From positions 1-22,798 of IMG/VR virus record IMGVR_UViG_3300035224_000295: a stretch of 22,798 nucleotides of DNA; one strand, 5' to 3'. This stretch comes from a virus. Below are positions 10,901 through 16,804 of this stretch, piece by piece. Positions within the stretch are counted from its first letter, which is position 1. Each line of letters opens with the position of its first letter. The notes below the pieces were generated by a model. It worked only from the letters and a program-made list of their open reading frames with translations, searched no databases and was not told the DNA's origin. The position numbers were made by a program, and so were the translations under genes.

Positions 10901-13900
10901 AGATCTAATATACTTTAAAACGTCCCATGTAATACCTTTTTTACCAGTCCAAACATAATCGCCAACATTAAGTTCTGACGGTGATTGGTTTAATAAATCT
11001 TCGTATGTTGCTATTGATAGTTTTACGTCTTGCGGGTTTACATATCCTGCTGTTGGTAATACATTTTTTTGAACATCGTTAGTTGGAAACGGCTTATGAG
11101 TATACCCTTGAGGTTTTAAATAAGTTTCAAACGGTCGTATTCTATAAATCAAGTCTGTTTCATCACCTGAGACTGTATCAACTAATTCAACAGGCTGTGG
11201 ACTTAGTCTAAAGTTTGCTTCGTCAAGTGTATATTCAACTTCGTCAAACGCTGTTGATGATCCGTATTGACCTAATCTAAATCCCCATTCTTCATAAAAG
11301 TCTAAGCTATCTGCATCTGTATTAGATAATGCATCAAACAATTTAGTTAAGCTATTTTTTGTACCCTTGTCTTGAATAAATCCTTGATAGAATTTATACT
11401 GACTTACATCATCATTAATAATGTTTTCTAAATACTTACGCTTTTGATATCCAATTAAATGTTGTGCTAGTCTTTGCTGATCATTGTCAAAGTTATCTGT
11501 ATCAAGATCATAGAAGTCACCAAATTGTTTTGCTTTATAATCTAAGTTTGCTTTTAATCCTGCTTCAGGACGAACTTCTAGCTTTTCCCACTCTTTGTTA
11601 TCAAATATATTTGTTCCAGGTATTTTTACCTTTGCAACATAATAAAATTCTTTATACTTAACTGTGTCACCAACTGCATAATCTTTCCATGCTTCCCAAA
11701 CAGTAGTGTCTGCACTATCGTAAATAAATCCAGGGATATTAAATCCGCCTGTCCACGCATCAGTTCTATAGCCCATAACTTTAAGTCTTGCTTGGCGATA
11801 GCCTGGTGCTTGATCGTAAATTACATCTTTAAATACTGTAGTGTTATCAAGTATTATTACGTGTTCTTTTTGTACTAGAGGAATATTAACATTGTAAATA
11901 CCGTCAGCAGTATTTCTAGTTGATATTGTAAATTCATTATCGTTATCTCTACCAACTCTTACATACTCTGGTATTAGTTTTTTACCATCTGCTTTTAATA
12001 AACTGTATTGATAGAATGTATCAAAAATATTATCTGCAACATTTTTCTCTTTGTAAAACTTTAATTCGTTTGCACCCGGACTTAGTGTAATAACACTATT
12101 TTCTGCCCAACCTTGTGTTGTCCAGAATAAAAATTCTTTAGCACTTACTCTCCAGTTTTCTACATCTAAAATCTGTTCACTAAATTTATTAAATGTAAAT
12201 CCTTCGCTTTCTAAATATTTGCTGTAGCCTAATAAAAAGTCAACTACTTCTTGTACTGTTCTAAACATTGTACCGTATAGTAACTCTAATGGCTCTTTTA
12301 CTAATTCAGTATTAAATTCACGTCTAAAGAACGCACTACGTCCTCCCTTCATAGGAATTTCAGGTAGCTTTTGATATAATGATTGGTCAAAATCTGTTCC
12401 AGCTACGTGTTGAGATTTAGCAACATAATATTCATTACCAAATTGGATTATTGATCCTTCAGCGTATGTTTTATTTTCACTCCACTTTACAAAGTCTTCA
12501 CTAATGCCGCCAACTGTAACAACTGGGTCATCTGCTTTTGGTGTTGGAGAAAAGTATTTGAAGTATGGGTTAACTCTGTCGTAACCTCTAACAATAAATC
12601 CTTCAGCTTTCTTTTCAATAATTACACCACTGTAAGAAACTAAGTTTGTTACAGAACTTGTGTTTAAGAAAATTTGATAGTTTTCATCTGGTACAAAAAC
12701 ATTACCTTCATTGTAAGGTGTTCTTGAATCAAGTATTAATTTAAACTTACTCTTTTCAGTAAAGCCTCCAAGTTTAATTCCTAACTTGTTATTAATAGCT
12801 TTTACATTTGCTTTATACTTTGTATAAACATCAACATCTTTACTGTTTAAATAGTTTGCAACTATGTTTACTAATCCACAAGTGTTTACTCTTGTTTCGT
12901 CTGTTGATGTATTTGGAAATACTAAATCTTGTAATTTTAAACGTTTACCTGTTGTACTATAAACAATAGTGCCTGCACTATCTCTAATAATTCTACTTCT
13001 ATCCCAACCAAGACCTAATACTCTACTTGGCTGATTTAACATTAATGAAATTAGCAATGCAAACGGATATTCACTACTTCTTCTCCAAGCAGTTTCTGTT
13101 GGTCCTTCATCGCCAAATTTAAATGGATTTTTAGTACTACCTAATACAAATTCTTTTGCGTAGTTAGCATCAACTGGACTTAATAAGTTACCTGCATCAT
13201 CAACTGGTATCCAATTAGTAAGTCCTGGGCGTTTATAATGTTTTAAGTATTCTGCAGGAGCGCCTGGCTTTCTGCATATACCATCTTCAAGGTCTTGCCA
13301 TAACAACATGTTTTCACTTGTGTATGGTGCTTTACCATATTCTGTTTCCCACCATGTAGGTTTAACACTTAGTCCTAACATTTCCCATGGATGAGTATGT
13401 GGGCGATCAGTATCAAATGCTTGTTTATAAACTGCTCTCCAGTATCCTGGGTTAGTGCTATTGTTTGCACCTAGTGTTGAAGAATAATTATATGTAAATG
13501 TATCTGTTGCTTCATAAAAGTCGTAGTTTGTATAATCTGGATTACCTACAACAGATAGCCAATCAATAAATTCTGCAATCATTCCTTTATCAATAGCCCA
13601 TTTAGGAATACCTGTTGATCTGTTTGAGCCACCTACAAAGTCATGTACATCAAATAGTGATGTATTGTATGGTACTTTTAAGTTGTTATAAATTCTTTTT
13701 TCTAATTCAAGTAATAAGTCATCTCTAAAATCGTTGTATGCTACAAAAGTAGATCCGTCATGTCCTCTAATAACAGTTTGGTCAACTCCGTAAGTATTAT
13801 CAATAAACTTAGTAGGAACATATGCAGGATATAAACCTAACTTAGTAGGTGTTTCTGGAATGTATGAACCATCTGTATTTTCATATTCGTATATTGTAAT

Positions 13901-16789
13901 AACATCGTCAATAACATTTGGCGTTATAATTTTTATAAATCCTTCAAACCCTACTTCAAATTCATAATCTTGTCCATGACATAGTAAAGCACCATTACGG
14001 TACACGCTTATTGCTTGATTCGATAATGAACGTAAACTATAATCTGCTGTTAAACTGTAGTATTCTTGTGACGCACTAAAAACTGTGTGTATGATTTCGT
14101 TACTGATACCATGCCCAATCATATCACTAAAGTAAAACGGCATGTCATTTGTTTTGTTTAGATTTAGTTCAGTTATTACTTTGTCAAAATGGATTCTTGT
14201 TGTTCCGTCATAACCTAAGTTCTCAGCTGTTTGTAAAAACTTTCTTCTAAACTTGCCGTACTCTGCTCGTGCATATTTTAATGCGTTAATAACGTTTGCA
14301 GTTTTATCTGTTATGTGATATACTGCAAGGTTAGTTAATCCACTATGTTGTGTAAATCTACTTCCGTATGGTGATAAGTTTCCTAAATCTCTTAGGTTAC
14401 TAGTTCCGGGAAAGTTTCCTGTCCAATCATTTCTAAATTCAGTAATAGATTCAACATGATCATTAACTTCACCTAACGTAAATGACTCAATATTTTCGTT
14501 CTTAGGATTACGTTCGTAGTTAATTGGGAATTCGTAAATACCGTTAGCATTTTTCTTTGTAGCACTATCAGTTTTAATTACTATAATATCGTCTTCTACA
14601 AGATCCTTTGTAAACGTAACATACGCTACACCATTAATTCTGTTTATAGCATAATCTATATTTTCTAATTTACGTTTATCGTTAACATAAACTCTTACCC
14701 AAAGATCGTTTAAATCTCCACTGCGGTCATATACATCAATAGCAAACTCATTAAACTGTGTTGCTACAACATATTGTCTATTAACTAACTGTTTACTTTC
14801 TGTATTTCCTTTGATCCAGCCACTTACGTATGTAAATGTCTCTCTATCGCTGTACTGTCTTAGTACACCGTTATCAGACTTTGCAGTAATAACTGCATTA
14901 CTTTGTTGGTAAGTATGATTTGTGTTTAACAAATTAAAATCAAACTCAATATCACCGGTATTTTCTAATGCTCTATAACTTAAAGGAAATCCTAATTCAA
15001 TATCATTAGTTCCTGTACCTTGCTTGTAACTAAACAGTTTATTACCAATAAACGTTGTACTAGGATATGTTGTTGTATTAGAAAAACTAACACCATTAGT
15101 ATCAAACAAGTCAAACATTGGTGTTTGATTAGTTGCTGTTTTTTCTTGTGCTACACACCATTTAGTTCCGTTGTAATACCACATTTTACCTTTGTTAGTA
15201 TTACCAGCTTCAACTAGTACTACTTCATTTAACAATGGTGTTGTATCAGCTTCTTCAATTAAACTAATTTGTCTAACATTATTATGAGTAATAAAGTTTA
15301 CTTTATAAATTTTACCTTTAACTCTTGTGTCAGGATCACCTGTAAACAAGATACGCATATCGTCTGCAACATCAACTCCGTCAATGTTATAACCTAATGA
15401 TCCTTCAATAGTACTAAACACATCAGCTGTAAATGTATCAATTAAGTCTACATTATCTTTTGCTGATGTACCAAACTCATGTAATTTAATATTTTCGTTA
15501 AATTCAATGATCGGACGTTTAGCTCTGTTTGCTTGATCAATTTCTGGTATAATTCCATTAATAGTTGCTGTAGTTTCAATAACAGATTTGTGTGTCCATC
15601 TATTATATCTTGACCATGGATTTAAATCAGCACTTGACCTGTTCATACAAACATAATCTTTTGTGCCTGCAAAACTATTTGCATTACTAAACGGTACTCT
15701 GTCAAATGCTTCTGAATCAAATGGTACAGGCTTATCTGTAGAATATGTTCCAGGTATCTGTACGTTTGCATCAGATACTAATTTAATTTTATCTCCTACG
15801 CCTTCAACATACCATTCGCCTTGAGCATATTTTGCAGGAGTTACATCACCTTGGAAGTATAATTTCATTCCATTTGATAACGCATATCCGTTTGACATTG
15901 TATAATTTTGTTTGCCAATTATTTCTGCTTCAACATCAATTTTACTGTTTTCTACAATATCATAAATTTTAATTAATCCACTTGTATTAATATCATTGCC
16001 ATTAATATAATATAATGTGTCTGGTGCATTAATATCAACTTCAAATGTAATTGTACCAACGTCAGTTGTTTGTGTGCTATCATCAAGACCGGTTGTATAT
16101 AACACTTCAGCATCTAAACTTCTAGCAGTTCTAAACGTTAGAGGCATGCCAGGAGTATTAAGAACAAATGTATATGTTTGTCCTCTATATAATTTTAATG
16201 ATGGATTTTGTGTTTTGCCGTCTGGTGAAAATACATATGCAGTATTGTCAAGGTTATCTTCACTAGTAACAGTAAATGTACTGTCAATGTCTCTAGCTTG
16301 TCCTGCAACACCAATACCTATTGGACCGTTTGGTAGCCAATAGTATTCTCTATAATTAGTAAACTTATCCCAATTAATATGTGGGTTCCAAGAATAGTAT
16401 TCTTGTTTGTTTAGTACGCTGTCGTTTTCAACTGTACCATTAAACGCTCTAATTTGATTTTTAAAGTCGTTATAATCTTTGTAAAATGTAACGTTGTTTA
16501 ATTCGTCTTGTACTAAAGTAGCAGGTTCAAATTGATAGTTTTCTCTATCTGCATTAGTATCTGTAATATAATTATCAGATGCAACTCTAGCTTTTGCAAT
16601 ACGTCTTCCGTAGTATGCTGATATCTTTTCAGCTACACCAGGATTTAAAAGTTGATCAAGTGTAGCACTAAGAAACTTTTTATTCGAATCCGTTCTAAAG
16701 TATTTAGGTAAGTGATCTGCACTAGTCCTTTTAGATTGATTTGCTCCAACTGGAAGAGCATTATCGGATTGATTATCGTTAAAAGCCAT
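1958..16789 (-). CDS. Giant multi-domain virion structural protein (4943 aa)
   Basis: One uninterrupted reading frame covers 14.8 kb. It starts at MAFNDNQ with a good Shine-Dalgarno and ends in ARFLRTTEVALPK. I know no established function. Position between gp6 and a fibre-like gene, and resemblance to very long structural proteins I recall from marine T4-like phages, suggest a baseplate-rim, fibre or adhesin role. Landmarks by residue: 112-155 Tyr/Trp-rich N-terminal motif (WNPHINWDKF, YYWLPNGP); 469-563 beta-rich region with DMRILFTGD and TATNQTPMFDLFD; 1129-1170 PWEMLG..KP.WW...YG.APYT; CBM5/12-like modules near 1434, 1696, 2187 and 2795; seven FG-GAP-like blades between 2103 and 3124; 3160-3272 IDPIQGKIAG, GKLWWD and VYEWVE; NPGSGY-type modules near 3510 and 3885; 3990-4620 and 4826-4920 beta-rich repeats, separated by a FVDGERIEY...RRGTLGTG segment. 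No signal peptide, membrane segment, protease or lytic catalytic motif was seen. The reading frame is certain; the function is not. Confidence 0.9.
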   Translation of the reverse strand: MAFNDNQSDNALPVGANQSKRTSADHLPKYFRTDSNKKFLSATLDQLLNPGVAEKISAYYGRRIAKARVASDNYITDTNADRENYQFEPATLVQDELNNVTFYKDYNDFKNQIRAFNGTVENDSVLNKQEYYSWNPHINWDKFTNYREYYWLPNGPIGIGVAGQARDIDSTFTVTSEDNLDNTAYVFSPDGKTQNPSLKLYRGQTYTFVLNTPGMPLTFRTARSLDAEVLYTTGLDDSTQTTDVGTITFEVDINAPDTLYYINGNDINTSGLIKIYDIVENSKIDVEAEIIGKQNYTMSNGYALSNGMKLYFQGDVTPAKYAQGEWYVEGVGDKIKLVSDANVQIPGTYSTDKPVPFDSEAFDRVPFSNANSFAGTKDYVCMNRSSADLNPWSRYNRWTHKSVIETTATINGIIPEIDQANRAKRPIIEFNENIKLHEFGTSAKDNVDLIDTFTADVFSTIEGSLGYNIDGVDVADDMRILFTGDPDTRVKGKIYKVNFITHNNVRQISLIEEADTTPLLNEVVLVEAGNTNKGKMWYYNGTKWCVAQEKTATNQTPMFDLFDTNGVSFSNTTTYPSTTFIGNKLFSYKQGTGTNDIELGFPLSYRALENTGDIEFDFNLLNTNHTYQQSNAVITAKSDNGVLRQYSDRETFTYVSGWIKGNTESKQLVNRQYVVATQFNEFAIDVYDRSGDLNDLWVRVYVNDKRKLENIDYAINRINGVAYVTFTKDLVEDDIIVIKTDSATKKNANGIYEFPINYERNPKNENIESFTLGEVNDHVESITEFRNDWTGNFPGTSNLRDLGNLSPYGSRFTQHSGLTNLAVYHITDKTANVINALKYARAEYGKFRRKFLQTAENLGYDGTTRIHFDKVITELNLNKTNDMPFYFSDMIGHGISNEIIHTVFSASQEYYSLTADYSLRSLSNQAISVYRNGALLCHGQDYEFEVGFEGFIKIITPNVIDDVITIYEYENTDGSYIPETPTKLGLYPAYVPTKFIDNTYGVDQTVIRGHDGSTFVAYNDFRDDLLLELEKRIYNNLKVPYNTSLFDVHDFVGGSNRSTGIPKWAIDKGMIAEFIDWLSVVGNPDYTNYDFYEATDTFTYNYSSTLGANNSTNPGYWRAVYKQAFDTDRPHTHPWEMLGLSVKPTWWETEYGKAPYTSENMLLWQDLEDGICRKPGAPAEYLKHYKRPGLTNWIPVDDAGNLLSPVDANYAKEFVLGSTKNPFKFGDEGPTETAWRRSSEYPFALLISLMLNQPSRVLGLGWDRSRIIRDSAGTIVYSTTGKRLKLQDLVFPNTSTDETRVNTCGLVNIVANYLNSKDVDVYTKYKANVKAINNKLGIKLGGFTEKSKFKLILDSRTPYNEGNVFVPDENYQIFLNTSSVTNLVSYSGVIIEKKAEGFIVRGYDRVNPYFKYFSPTPKADDPVVTVGGISEDFVKWSENKTYAEGSIIQFGNEYYVAKSQHVAGTDFDQSLYQKLPEIPMKGGRSAFFRREFNTELVKEPLELLYGTMFRTVQEVVDFLLGYSKYLESEGFTFNKFSEQILDVENWRVSAKEFLFWTTQGWAENSVITLSPGANELKFYKEKNVADNIFDTFYQYSLLKADGKKLIPEYVRVGRDNDNEFTISTRNTADGIYNVNIPLVQKEHVIILDNTTVFKDVIYDQAPGYRQARLKVMGYRTDAWTGGFNIPGFIYDSADTTVWEAWKDYAVGDTVKYKEFYYVAKVKIPGTNIFDNKEWEKLEVRPEAGLKANLDYKAKQFGDFYDLDTDNFDNDQQRLAQHLIGYQKRKYLENIINDDVSQYKFYQGFIQDKGTKNSLTKLFDALSNTDADSLDFYEEWGFRLGQYGSSTAFDEVEYTLDEANFRLSPQPVELVDTVSGDETDLIYRIRPFETYLKPQGYTHKPFPTNDVQKNVLPTAGYVNPQDVKLSIATYEDLLNQSPSELNVGDYVWTGKKGITWDVLKYIRSNDRVLAIQTSSVTGVEEFVITLGKQSRYEIDEIIGIVDVTGANKFFKVKRNELDTLICYPNGTVEDAELLNGFVTRFNSNRTPSFDSANLLLSDYNNDLKVGETIWIDTDITDNWLVLKNEPVHSEQQVLSNIKTSDSSVEFGKVIAADQRNTTLVISAPGNNEVYLFGRTTDTAEFQHLQTIEEPGATYYSGNGNFGKSVAIAEDAEFLAIGAPQASNLKTLYKGEFSDSANYATNDIVSYQQNLWRANYAITAASGSFTFNSYHASHDVAVNSYADGVYPETVYAIRGRYSFDGATDHILVRAPADPYEGSSVNDKISLQWNQYSQNYPNGVLPFGVNGPGVASFEGTKVIAGKIDAILYVDNILRTPAVGDIISTPTAIGTLQDIIIDNVNSAMLYMTDVNGAFESTGSLITSSVDMGTYTAVEFANPNTAYGGWWRIDGINSFTTTEKTITIPNLVVGDFILSSESRTPEVAANTMDDVKAFNNDIGNPTKGGKIGIISHYNKQGLPITEPYWFVRAPKTITDILSPTDNFTMSMNQVKDSLNTIYDPSALGLSFGYINSPHTVHDLWDGYIDITFTNFTPPPNQVPYVPVEGDIVTQLFTGAYATVAYVQEGLLGARVFVKNLDTSAGVFAYGNTHGATGELHISNWQGQGFNRLTGRIESTDLSTDYSGKYIVVRNNDSTLLQVTTPTFKNEIEFQFYTNRSVTGAARTANIPTPLNKEYTQIYNLPIDPKDGVASAYSSEGAYFIYNKTGSGEYSLQHGYTNLERGNNKNLATQLEMTKQDNLYRLFVSAPGAGNGTNPGRIHFVKNGVDSNGTYDWAFTNDPSYKGVFSDTLAYFTNDIVLYNNQFYKSSTNQVASAFSTSWTLLAQNIDFIGHVPNDTGYQPDGDSTFENDGNTLYNFAHPFTVSKNGSVLATVADFENASPKIAIYRFNNNHYEYSQVVETPVVSTKYASSISISDDGELIAVGAPLDDTVANDNGKVYLYKNTEGTFNLFQELYSPDSSVAERFGQSVDFSGNQLMVSSQGGNLVDNTSFDRYTAAMDPQPQTYLDDSTLVTAQHVNSKESDLAVETTYDNNLTQFSKENLDSGEVFIYQYVGGYLLYAEKLAFNNSNVERFGEFIHASNNHIYVSMPELSASNTGNNFIGTVVDYKRQRNELPWQTYRSPTKQVDLGKFKGVFIYSKDGSGIATQLDYIDPIQGKIAGPAEEELAFTTPFDPATYTTSDQASVNVDAENYWANEHVGKLWWDISTVQWVEPYQNNIIYNTANFNQQMVGSSIDVYEWVETSLTPTQWLELADTEDGLARGISGTPKYGTATFVTKRLYNNVSTSFYNKYYYWVKNTKIIPTLENRKSSAYDVAQLINDPAAQGYKFVAVYSNDRFGLYNCGSLVEEDKKAINFRYWTIPNQEINQHSQYQLITDGLSSSKPNKDLEAKWIDSLVGVDVYNRPVPDPAVSPKQQYGILNRPRQSMFKNNTEALKQVIERTNRVLAKELIVDEYSFTNLLSSDPQPEIISSKYDVAVDTYSELDFVNISKVKPATLTPVFEEGKLIRVEITNAGSGYITVPTYDFEQVGDGEKAQVTITLNTAGGIGSVTVRNPGKNYSANTNLSIRLFSVLVKSDETVNSKWSIFSYNTALTEYQRTSTQAYDVSNWWSYIDWYATGYTTFTDIDFTIDQSYLLTALPDTIGDIVKIKNIGTGGWLLLEKISNEEASDYTSNYRTIGRQNGTIAFKEELYNFTKSFVGFDGLSYDTAFYDNQPTNELRIILKALRDDIFVDGLEVEYNQLFLASIRYAFAEQPFVDWAFKTSFIKAKHNAGELQQKVTFQNDNLPSYEEFVKETKPFKTKIREYLSNYTKTDLTASSTSDFDFAPQYNEETQRIEPASLKVKDNLIYGQDASLSTYPNKHWLDNVGFEITSCNISDKGIGYTEIPVIKFVGGGGTGAKGLAKLGSGGSVVSIEVTNPGSGYLSAPTIEIEGSLSTVNESRIAKAAAQIGNSKIRAMHLRSKFDRVTGTFLITSLAETQTFTGNNSSTLFDVKWPMDVRRNQVSITVDGIEELQGNYSVSNKEYTDKSYTRYKGRIAFENPPANNAVIIVTYKKDVSMLQAQDRINLFYNPTTGQLGNDISQLMDGIDYGGVQVKSFAFNTGTGYGNEPYYTTTWDSYDATYEDEIFQLDGSTQVLTLSAPLVNGVTYNVYKNGIRIDDPEYDGSTVPGNPNAVMNSLLGDGTTDTFVIDNDKISTAGNDVIVIRKSTSDGSFLPDADAYDTMLQGGDIAYSTAKGISAEEIVVDGDGFVTPLTSKGPEELVPGQLLDSVNIKVYDRINDGSSIINNYNYIYTGSRTFNLDRVPASSKDVFVKANGTILDSGNNSLFTVNYQDKTLTLDNSVAIANGQSVNIITMSANGENILDADTFTGDGSTSVFVTSVKFKAGLSLFLTKDGNPLNAVLAETDATYETAGQVLLRLPVAPLPGELIQYVIYDSAAKSFSQISIDEFTGSGSLQTFNLANAPFTQRPLANSVVVKVGNKILTPGYNQQYTVSTTREYKLRDWQVGLAQIPAEKIKVFLNGVEQILSTSYIWNRFNSSVELFAGVGNNGDILDVYLLGDGEYDFGVFDVNGYWVETPNQVQLTTAPQNGEKVTVYQFSNHDVAKIERINLDVVARATLTTDTKEYNEYHQLANGFIKLRTPAIDTSYVWLTKNGVLLSPNVEYALLEDKVTIRVAVDIDANDEMEVIHFSNSTIIPKFGFSQFKDMLNRTHFKRLGDDSQYFLAEDLNYYDTSIKVTNSDTLPQPNKERSIPGIVFVDGERIEYYLKEDGVLRQLRRGTLGTGIATVHAKGAELLDQSNKQTVPYQDRTLQQTFTADGSTSSIVVDFIPNSVHEFEIFVAGKRLRKNAINTYDPTVDLDSPEADIVSPAEFSVDGTTSTVVLAETPPINTKIVVVRRIGRPWTDTGIPLHRQENDIARFLRTTEVALPK
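2030..4822 (-). repeat. C-terminal array of fibre-like beta repeats in the giant protein
   Basis: Residues about 3990-4620 and 4826-4920 contain repeated units. Each opens with F-x-G-[DNS]-G/N-S-[ST]..F or a variant (TFTGNNSSTLF about 3991, TFTGDGSTSVF about 4379, EFTGSGSLQTF about 4462, TFTADGSTSSI about 4827, EFSVDGTTSTV about 4884). Each continues to a V-x-V-x-x-x-G strand-turn such as VSITVDGIE, LFLTKDGNP, VFLNGVEQ or IFVAGKRLR. The style recalls the N-terminal region of T7-type fibre proteins. Units have diverged, so DNA-level repeats are weak. A non-repeat segment (about 4700-4825, including FVDGERIEYYL and RRGTLGTG) sits within the array. Confidence 0.65.
4955..5137 (-). repeat. NPGSGY-type module, copy 2, in the giant protein
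   Basis: Residues about 3885-3945 contain DKGIGYTEIPVIKFVGGGG, TGAKGLAKL and then VEVTNPGSGY-like IEVTNPGSGYLSAPTIEIE (P3931). It has the same two-half structure as copy 1 and is better conserved. Confidence 0.6.
6071..6262 (-). repeat. NPGSGY-type module, copy 1, in the giant protein
   Basis: Residues about 3510-3573 contain VEITNAGSGYITVPTYDF, then a Gly-rich turn and SVTVRNPGKNYS. A duplicated I-x-N-x-G-x-x-Y half-unit is visible. The same unit recurs about 375 residues later. Confidence 0.55.
8276..8407 (-). other. Domain: CBM5/12-like module 4 of the giant protein (between blades)
   Basis: Residues about 2795-2838 read YKGVFSDTLAYFTNDIVLY, then NNQFYKSSTN and a closing STSW (W2833). 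It lies between propeller blades 3 and 4 and is the paralogue of module 3. Confidence 0.5.
10124..10231 (-). other. Domain: CBM5/12-like module 3 of the giant protein (inside the propeller)
   Basis: Residues about 2187-2222 read YKGEFSDSANYATNDIVSY, with W2210 in NLWRANYA. It is placed right after the AP motif of propeller blade 2, at the start of the large insert. Its start closely parallels module 4 (YKGxFSDxxxYxTNDIVxY), suggesting duplication. Confidence 0.45.
11558..11704 (-). other. Domain: CBM5/12-like module 2 of the giant protein
   Basis: Residues about 1696-1744 are the best match of the four: W1698, W1701, then DYAVGDTVKYKEFYYVAKV, then a spacer and a closing EWEKL. The aromatic positions expected of a family 5/12 carbohydrate-binding module are present. 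Confidence 0.5.
12362..12490 (-). other. Domain: CBM5/12-like module 1 of the giant protein
   Basis: Residues about 1434-1476 follow the W....Y..G..V.y.....Y.a pattern: W1436, then TYAEGSIIQFGNEYYVAKS and an F-D-x-x-x-Y-x-K-L ending in place of the usual final Trp. It resembles the small chitin-binding modules of families 5/12; binding is inference. Confidence 0.45.
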
Positions 16790-16798
16790 TTAGCTTAT

Positions 16799-16804
16799 CC
16801 CCTT
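16799..16804 (-). promoter_or_regulatory. Ribosome binding site of the giant gene, overlapping the gp6 stop
   Basis: AAGGGG on the coding strand lies 9 nt before the ATG at 16789; its first two bases are the last two of the gp6 TAA. Only 13 bp separate the genes, so re-initiation by ribosomes finishing gp6 is likely. Confidence 0.6.

Noticed and set aside
1845-11661. Several plus-strand ORFs of 60-161 aa, for example at 1845-2318, 3936-4421 and 9642-9914
   Set aside because: All are antisense to the giant gene (the first also overlaps the 205-aa gene), with no recognisable domain and no operon context on that strand.
1958-16789. Giant ORF as a polyketide/peptide synthetase, a protease-processed polyprotein or an RTX-like adhesin of a bacterium
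   Set aside because: No carrier-protein, condensation, ketosynthase, protease or RTX nonapeptide motifs were seen, and the flanking genes are clearly phage baseplate and fibre genes.
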